Positions 59,548 through 64,000 of a DNA stretch of 64,000 bases are shown here, in pieces. The DNA is from Streptomyces pactum (GTDB lineage Bacteria; Actinomycetota; Actinomycetes; Streptomycetales; Streptomycetaceae): positions 1,736,001 through 1,800,000 of the forward strand of contig NZ_JACYXC010000001.1 in assembly GCF_016031615.1 (NCBI RefSeq), in the 5' to 3' direction. Both the position numbers and the translations under genes were made by a program. Position 1 is the stretch's first letter; each line of letters starts with the position of its first letter. Under the pieces are notes generated by a model. That model was not told the DNA's origin and did not search any database. It saw only the letters and a program-made list of their open reading frames with translations.

Positions 59548-61692
59548 TCAGGGGCTGGTGAGGACGACCAGCTGCCGGGTGGCCCGGGTCATCGCGACGT
59601 AGCGGTCCACCGCCCCCGCGATGTCCTCCCCGAACGCGTCCGGGTCGACGAGAACGACCAGGTCGAACTCCAGCCCCTTCGCCAGTTCGGGGGTGAGCGA
59701 GCGGACGCGGGGCGTGGCGCGGAAGGCGGGGTCGCCGATCACGCAGGCGGTGCCCTCGGCGTGGGCGGCGAGCCAGCCGTCGAGGACGGAACCCAGTTCC
59801 GTGACGGACCCGTGGACGACCGGAACGCCGCTGCGGCGGACGGAGGCCGGCACGTTGGCGTCCGGGAGCGCGGCCCGGATGACCGGTTCCGCCTCCGCCA
59901 TGACCTCCGCCGGGGTCCGGTAGTTGATGCCCAGGGAGGCCACGGTGATCCGGTCGAAACCGACCCGCGCCAGCCGCTCCCGCCAGGACTCGGTGAACCC
60001 GTGCCGGGCCTGGGCGCGGTCCCCGACGACGGTGAAGCTCCGGGACGGGCAGCGCAGCAGCAGCATCTGCCACTCCGCGTCGGTCAGCTCCTGGGCCTCG
60101 TCCACCACGATGTGCGCGAACGGGCCGGCGAGCCGGTCGGGGCCGGCGTCCGGCAGCGCGCTCTCGTCGACCAGGCTGTCCCGCAGGTCCTGCCCGCGCA
60201 GCATGGTCACCGCGCCCTCCCCGTCGTCGTCCGCGGCGAGCACGTTGTCGATGACGTCCGCCATCCGCGCGCGTTCGGCGGCCAGTACGGCCTGCTGCCG
60301 GCGCCTGCGCCGGGCCGCCTCCGGGTCACCGAGCCGCTGCCGCGCCGCGTCCAGCAGCGGCAGGTCGGACACCGTCCACGCCCCGGGGTCCGCGCGCCGC
60401 AGCCGGCGCACCTCGTCCGGGCCGAGCCAGGGCGCGCACATGCGCAGGTAGGCGGGTACCGACCACAGGTCCCCCACCAGGTCGGCCGGCTCGATCAGCG
60501 GCCAGGCGCGGTTGAGGGTGGCGACCAGTTCCTCGTCCCGCAGCAGGGCCCGGCGGAACGGCTCGGGCGGGACGTCGTCGTCCTGCCGGTCCAGCAGGAT
60601 CGCGGCCAGTTCCGCCCGGATCTGCTCGCGCGCCTCGTTGTGCGGGGTGCCGGCCGCCGCCTCGAACGCCTCGGCCCAGTCGTCGGCGGTGACGTGGACG
60701 TCGGACCAGGGGGTGGAGACCGTCAGCTCCTCGGTGGGCGGCTCCTCGTAGAGGCGGACGGCCGCCTCGATCGCCCGCACCATGTCCGCGGACGACTTCA
60801 GGCGGGCCGCCTCCGGGTCGGTCTCGGGCACCGCGTCGGCCCCCTCGGGGACCAGGTCCCGCAGGGTGCAGACCCGCACTCCGTCCTCCCCGAGGCTGGG
60901 CAGCACGTCGGCGACGTAGGACAGGTAGGGCTGGTGCGGGCCGACGAACAGCACACCGCCCCGGCGCCCGCCCAGCCGCGGGTCGGAGTGGAGCAGGTAG
61001 GCCGAGCGGTGCAGCGCGACGACGGTCTTGCCGGTGCCCGGCCCGCCGTCGACGACGAGCGCGCCCCGCGACCCGGCGCGGATGACGGCGTCCTGGTCGG
61101 CCTGGATGGTGCCGAGCACGTCCCGCATCCGCGCCGAGCGGTGGCCGCCCAGACCGGCGATGAACGCGGACTGATCGTCGAGCGCGGCGTGCCCGGCGAA
61201 CCCCTCCGGGGTGAACACCTCGTCCCAGTAGTCGCTGATCCGGCCGCGGGTCCAGCGGTACCGCCGGCGGCTGGCCAGGCCCATCGGGTTGGCGTGGGTG
61301 GCGCCGAAGAACGGCTCGGCCGCCGGGGAGCGCCAGTCGATCAGCAGCCGGCGCCCGGTGCGGTCGGTGAGGCCCAGCCGTCCCACGTACACCGGCTCGG
61401 CGGCGTCCGCGCCGACCATGCGGCCCAGGCACAGGTCCAGTCCGTAGCGGCGCAGGGCGCGCAGCCGGGCGGTCAGCCGGTGGATCTCCGCGTCGCGGTC
61501 CATCGCCTGCCGGCCCACCCCGCCGGGGGCCCTGCGCTCGGCTTCCAGGCGGTCGGACAGTTCGGCGACGGTCCGGGCAAGGCTCTCCTCGATGGCCGCG
61601 AAGTGCTCCTCGTCGTGGGCGATCAGGGCCGGGTCGGCCTTCGGGGCGAGGTGGTCCGGGAGGTCGAACACGCTGGTGGTCGGCGGGTTCAC
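59548..61692 (-). CDS. helR: HelD/HelR-type RNA polymerase-recycling ATPase, probable rifamycin-tolerance factor
   Basis: About 714 residues from GTG 61692 (MNPPTTSVFDLPDHLAPKADPALIAHDEEHF; GGAG 8 nt upstream); an ATG at 61806 in frame would add about 38 poor residues. Superfamily 1 domains: N-terminal coiled-coil (IEESLARTVAELSDRLEAERR), YVGRLGLTDRTGRRLLIDWRSPAAEPFF, Walker A VVDGGPGTGKTVVALHRSAYLL (216-223), Walker B HIVVDEAQELTDAEWQMLLLRCP, and SLGINYRTPAEVM and AKGLEFDLVVLVDPD near the C-terminus. HelD proteins detach stalled RNA polymerase; Streptomyces HelR displaces rifamycins and is induced through a rifamycin-associated element. An exact element lies at 61918-61936 upstream, which makes the HelR subtype likely. 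Confidence 0.93.
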   Translation of the reverse strand: MNPPTTSVFDLPDHLAPKADPALIAHDEEHFAAIEESLARTVAELSDRLEAERRAPGGVGRQAMDRDAEIHRLTARLRALRRYGLDLCLGRMVGADAAEPVYVGRLGLTDRTGRRLLIDWRSPAAEPFFGATHANPMGLASRRRYRWTRGRISDYWDEVFTPEGFAGHAALDDQSAFIAGLGGHRSARMRDVLGTIQADQDAVIRAGSRGALVVDGGPGTGKTVVALHRSAYLLHSDPRLGGRRGGVLFVGPHQPYLSYVADVLPSLGEDGVRVCTLRDLVPEGADAVPETDPEAARLKSSADMVRAIEAAVRLYEEPPTEELTVSTPWSDVHVTADDWAEAFEAAAGTPHNEAREQIRAELAAILLDRQDDDVPPEPFRRALLRDEELVATLNRAWPLIEPADLVGDLWSVPAYLRMCAPWLGPDEVRRLRRADPGAWTVSDLPLLDAARQRLGDPEAARRRRRQQAVLAAERARMADVIDNVLAADDDGEGAVTMLRGQDLRDSLVDESALPDAGPDRLAGPFAHIVVDEAQELTDAEWQMLLLRCPSRSFTVVGDRAQARHGFTESWRERLARVGFDRITVASLGINYRTPAEVMAEAEPVIRAALPDANVPASVRRSGVPVVHGSVTELGSVLDGWLAAHAEGTACVIGDPAFRATPRVRSLTPELAKGLEFDLVVLVDPDAFGEDIAGAVDRYVAMTRATRQLVVLTSP

Positions 61693-61917
61693 GGCATCGG
61701 CTCCGTTCTCGGGCCGCACCCGGGGGGTGTGCGGCAGGGGTGTGCGGACCGGTCGGACGGGCCGGGCGGTCCGCGGCCCGGGGGCGCTCCGCCGGCGCGG
61801 CTCCACGGCCGTCGCCGGGGCCGGTCGCCGGGATTGCGGGTACGGGTGCTCGGGGGGCCTGGGCGGCGGCGCCGCGGTCGGTTCCAGGCTTCGGCCGGTG
61901 ATTCTGCGCCACGGCGG

Positions 61918-61936
61918 GGGCCTTGCCGCAAGCCCC
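61918..61936 (-). promoter_or_regulatory. Rifamycin-associated element (RAE)
   Basis: On the minus strand the sequence reads GGGGCTTGCGGCAAGGCCC, identical to the 19-bp inverted repeat known as the rifamycin-associated element of actinobacteria. It lies 226 bp before the helR start. On the minus strand TTGCGG (61926-61931) could act as -35 with CAGAAT (61901-61906) 19 bp away; on the plus strand TTGCCG (61923-61928) and TATACG (61946-61951) are 17 bp apart. Confidence 0.9.
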
Positions 61937-61959
61937 CCGGTGCGCTATACGTTGAGAGT

Positions 61960-61989
61960 GGAAAGGAGCCGGTGGGCCCTTTCCTTTTT
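61960..61989 (+). terminator. Intrinsic terminator just downstream of RAE, rightward
   Basis: GGAAAGG (61960-61966) pairs with CCTTTCC (61978-61984) around an 11-nt loop and is followed by five T (61985-61989). It lies only about 10 nt after the rightward TATACG, so a rightward transcript would be very short. No open reading frame is near. The remaining spacer up to rnpB (61990-62310) has no gene. Confidence 0.7.
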
Positions 61990-62310
61990 CGTTTCCCGCG
62001 GCCCGGGCCCTCGCGTCCCGCGGCCCGCCCCCCTCGCTTTCCCCGCGGCCTCTCGCGTCCGTCGCCCGGACGGTCGTTTTCCGCCACGGCGACCCCCGCT
62101 CTCCGAGCCCTGCGTAACGCCCCTCCTGAGCGCGATCCCCCTGCCGCGCTCCACCGCGGAAGTCCCCGCCACCCCGCCGCCCACGGTACGGCGGGGCCGG
62201 TGGCCGGGGTGCCGTGGCCCGGGTACCGCCGAGGTGCCGTGGTCCCCGTACCGCCGGGGGCCGTGGTCCCGGTCCGGAACGTCCCTCCCCGGCGGGTAGC
62301 ATGGTCACCA

Positions 62311-62723
62311 CGGCGGACGAGCCGGCCGGGCGGTCGCGTCGAGGTCCCAGACCTCGCCGAGGAACGTCCGGGCTCCACAGGGCAGGGTGGTGGGTAACGC
62401 CCACCCGGGGTGACCCGCGGGACAGTGCCACAGAAAACAGACCGCCGGAAGCCGTGAGGCGTCCGGTAAGGGTGAAACGGTGGTGTAAGAGACCACCAGC
62501 GACCGAGGTGACTCGGCCGGCTAGGTAAACCCCACCCGGAGCAAGGTCAAGAGGAGCCGTCGGCATGACGGCTCTGCGCGGACGACCGAGGGCTGCCCGC
62601 CCGAGTCCGCGGGTAGACCGCACGAGGCCGGTGGCAACACCGGTCCTAGATGGATGGCCGCCTCCCCGGGCGCCGCAAGGCCCCCGGGAGACAGAACCCG
62701 GCGTACAGGCCGACTCGTCCGCC
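62311..62723 (+). ncRNA. rnpB: RNase P RNA (bacterial type A)
   Basis: Catalytic RNA that matures tRNA 5' ends. The 5' ggcggacgag (62312-62321) pairs with 3' ctcgtccgcc (62714-62723) as helix P1. Conserved elements present in order: gaggaacgtccgggctcc (P4 5' half), gggtggtgggtaacgccc, acagaaaacagaccgcc, ggtaagggtgaaacggtg, agagaccacc, and the 3' block gacagaacccggcgtacagg. TAGCAT at 62297-62302 is a plausible -10 about 8 nt before the 5' end. All small reading frames across it are spurious. Confidence 0.97.
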
Positions 62724-62989
62724 GCCTTTCTCCCAAGCGCCCCTCGTGGCCCCAACTGCCCGCCCGGCGGGGCTCATCGGCCCGGTCGGGCGCCGGGCCG
62801 CCTCCGCTCCCGCGCCGCGTCCCGCTCCTGACGACCCGCCGCCGGTCCGGGTGGCGGACCCGGACGCCTTCGGCGGGGCCGGGATCAGGCAGAAGGTGAA
62901 ACGTGCCGGAGTGCGGGTGCGGCTCCGCCGGGGGTTGCGGCGCGCCGGAGGGCGACCGGGGCAGACGCCTCGATCGTGGTGCGGCCGGG

Positions 62990-64000
62990 TCAGGCCGGGG
63001 TGAAGCGTGGTGGGGTGCGGCCGGGGCCGGCGGCGGCGAGGCGGACCCGCAGGGGTCCGCCGAGCGGCAGCCCGGAGGCGTGCGGCCCGGCGTCCACCGG
63101 GCCGCTGACGGCGGGTTCGCGGAGCTGGACGGTGCCGCGGGTGGGCGTGTCCGGGTGGACCTCCACCACCCAGCCGTCGAACACCTCCCCCACCCGGCCG
63201 CGCAGCACCGCCGTCCGGACGAGGTCCGCGGCGCCCCGCTCCGCGGCGTCGGCCCGGGCGGCGCCGCGCGCCATCTCGGCCGGGAGCGCGGGGAGGGCGG
63301 CCCGCACCCACTCGGGAGGCTCGGCTCCCTCGGCCGCGGCGAGGCACAGTTCGCCGGTGTACCGGTCCACCAGCCGGCGCAGCGGCGCGGTGCAGTGGGC
63401 GTAGTCGTCGGCGAGCGCGGCGTGCCGGACCGCCGCGGGGCCGGGCGGGTCGCCGTCGAACGCGGTGTACCCGGCGCCGCGCAGCAGTCCGGTGCACTCC
63501 AGGAGGAACGCCGCGTGGTGCGGCGGGACGGCGGTGCCGGCGGCGGTGGGCACCTCCCCGGCCGGCCCGGCCGGGGCCCGCCGGGCCGGTGACCGGGAGC
63601 GGACGACCTCGGCGTACGAGGTGCCGTGCGGCCACTCCACGCCGAGTGCCCGGGCCACCCGGCGGAGCCGGCCCACGGCTCCGTCCGGCGCGGCGGGCCG
63701 GGTGCGCAGGATGCCGGTGCCCGCGGCGAGCATCAGGCCGGCGGCGGCCGTGCCGGTCAGCAGCGCGATCTGCGCGTACCAGGTCTCGACCGGGAGCGGC
63801 ACCCGGTACTCCAGGGCGTACCCGCCGTGGCCGTGCGGAACGATCCGCTGCTCGGGGGCGTCCAGGGAGATCCCGCCGCGCGCCTCCTCCACCTCCTGGC
63901 GGAGCAGCCCGATGTCGCGCAGCAGGGTCAGCGGTTCCTCCGCGGCCCCGCTGTCGAGTTCCCGCTGTACGGCGGCGGGCTCCAGCCGGGCGCGGCTGCG
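62990..64000 (-). CDS. RNB-domain ribonuclease (RNase II/R family), C-terminal part
   Basis: 337 codons are visible; the open frame runs to base 64000 and the N-terminus lies outside. The sequence contains RNB-domain marks: GTSYAEVVRSRSP, HHAAFLLECTGLLRGAGYTAFDG, then HAALADDYAHCTAPLRRLVDRYTGELCL, matching the YAHFTSPIRRYxD catalytic-domain motif of RNase II. The C-terminal portion (RGRVGEVFDGWVVEVHPDTPTRGTVQLREPAV) is an S1-like end. Processive 3'-5' exoribonuclease; type not resolved. No start can be given. Spacer 62724-62989 after rnpB contains no gene. Confidence 0.9.
   Translation of the reverse strand, partial: RSRARLEPAAVQRELDSGAAEEPLTLLRDIGLLRQEVEEARGGISLDAPEQRIVPHGHGGYALEYRVPLPVETWYAQIALLTGTAAAGLMLAAGTGILRTRPAAPDGAVGRLRRVARALGVEWPHGTSYAEVVRSRSPARRAPAGPAGEVPTAAGTAVPPHHAAFLLECTGLLRGAGYTAFDGDPPGPAAVRHAALADDYAHCTAPLRRLVDRYTGELCLAAAEGAEPPEWVRAALPALPAEMARGAARADAAERGAADLVRTAVLRGRVGEVFDGWVVEVHPDTPTRGTVQLREPAVSGPVDAGPHASGLPLGGPLRVRLAAAGPGRTPPRFTPA

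Noticed and set aside
62304..62740. Small open frames on both strands over the rnpB region
   Set aside because: The region folds as RNase P RNA with all conserved blocks and P1 pairing; the frames are by chance.
1..64000. tRNA genes, CRISPR arrays, insertion sequences or prophage
   Set aside because: No TTCGANNC-type T-loops in cloverleaf context, no spaced identical repeats of CRISPR type, no transposase or phage structural motifs were seen while reading both strands.

Overview
The window is very GC-rich, with long G/C-only spacers, many GTG starts, several starts with no Shine-Dalgarno but a TANNNT-type -10 hexamer 6-8 nt upstream (leaderless pattern), and short operons joined by 4-bp ATGA/GTGA overlaps. 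With glnE/glnA2, nadE, panB, an F420:NADP reductase, DUF6153/DUF305 and rnpB, this indicates a Streptomyces chromosome or a very close relative, in the core rather than a mobile region. No tRNA, rRNA, CRISPR array, transposase or prophage block was seen; one structural RNA, rnpB, is present.

Layout. 1-4.9 kb: N-terminal part of glnE, a GC-rich spacer with a diverged direct repeat, glnA2, and a DUF6153/DUF305 exported pair. 5.4-9.6 kb: a siderophore importer (binding lipoprotein divergent from two FecCD permeases and an ATPase) around two iron boxes. 9.9-20.4 kb: nadE, an FrnE-like DsbA protein, an FMN reductase divergent from an HTH regulator, a membrane endonuclease/exonuclease/phosphatase, an MFS exporter with its TetR regulator, panB, and a DUF1622 pair. 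20.4-23.8 kb: a DrrAB-type exporter, a small membrane protein and npdG. 24.1-28.8 kb: a sialidase/sugar-ABC operon with a clear promoter. 29.3-33.1 kb: a conserved protein of unknown function, an EntS-like exporter, a small SPOR-like protein and map.

33.2-41.7 kb is a heme-acquisition island: heme oxygenase, two HtaA-domain surface proteins (one with apparent +1 frameshifts at 7-nt G/C runs) and hmuTUV, with iron boxes before hmuO and between the first HtaA gene and hmuT. HtaA proteins would take heme at the surface, HmuTUV import it and HmuO open it. 42.5-59.1 kb holds mostly single genes: lipoproteins, a primase-polymerase domain protein, TetR, ddaH, an Rsm22-like protein, a serine hydrolase/Bcr-type MFS pair, phoD, SDR, PhzF, MazG, a holin-like protein and a small winged-helix-like protein. 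59.5-64 kb: a HelD/HelR-type ATPase with an exact rifamycin-associated element upstream, then rnpB and an incomplete RNB ribonuclease.

The most notable items are the rifamycin-responsive helR control region with -35-like hexamers facing both ways, the iron-regulated heme island with its broken LAXTG-type HtaA gene, and the sialidase operon with promoter and palindrome but no catabolic genes. Functional calls rest on motif recognition by eye; no database search was run.
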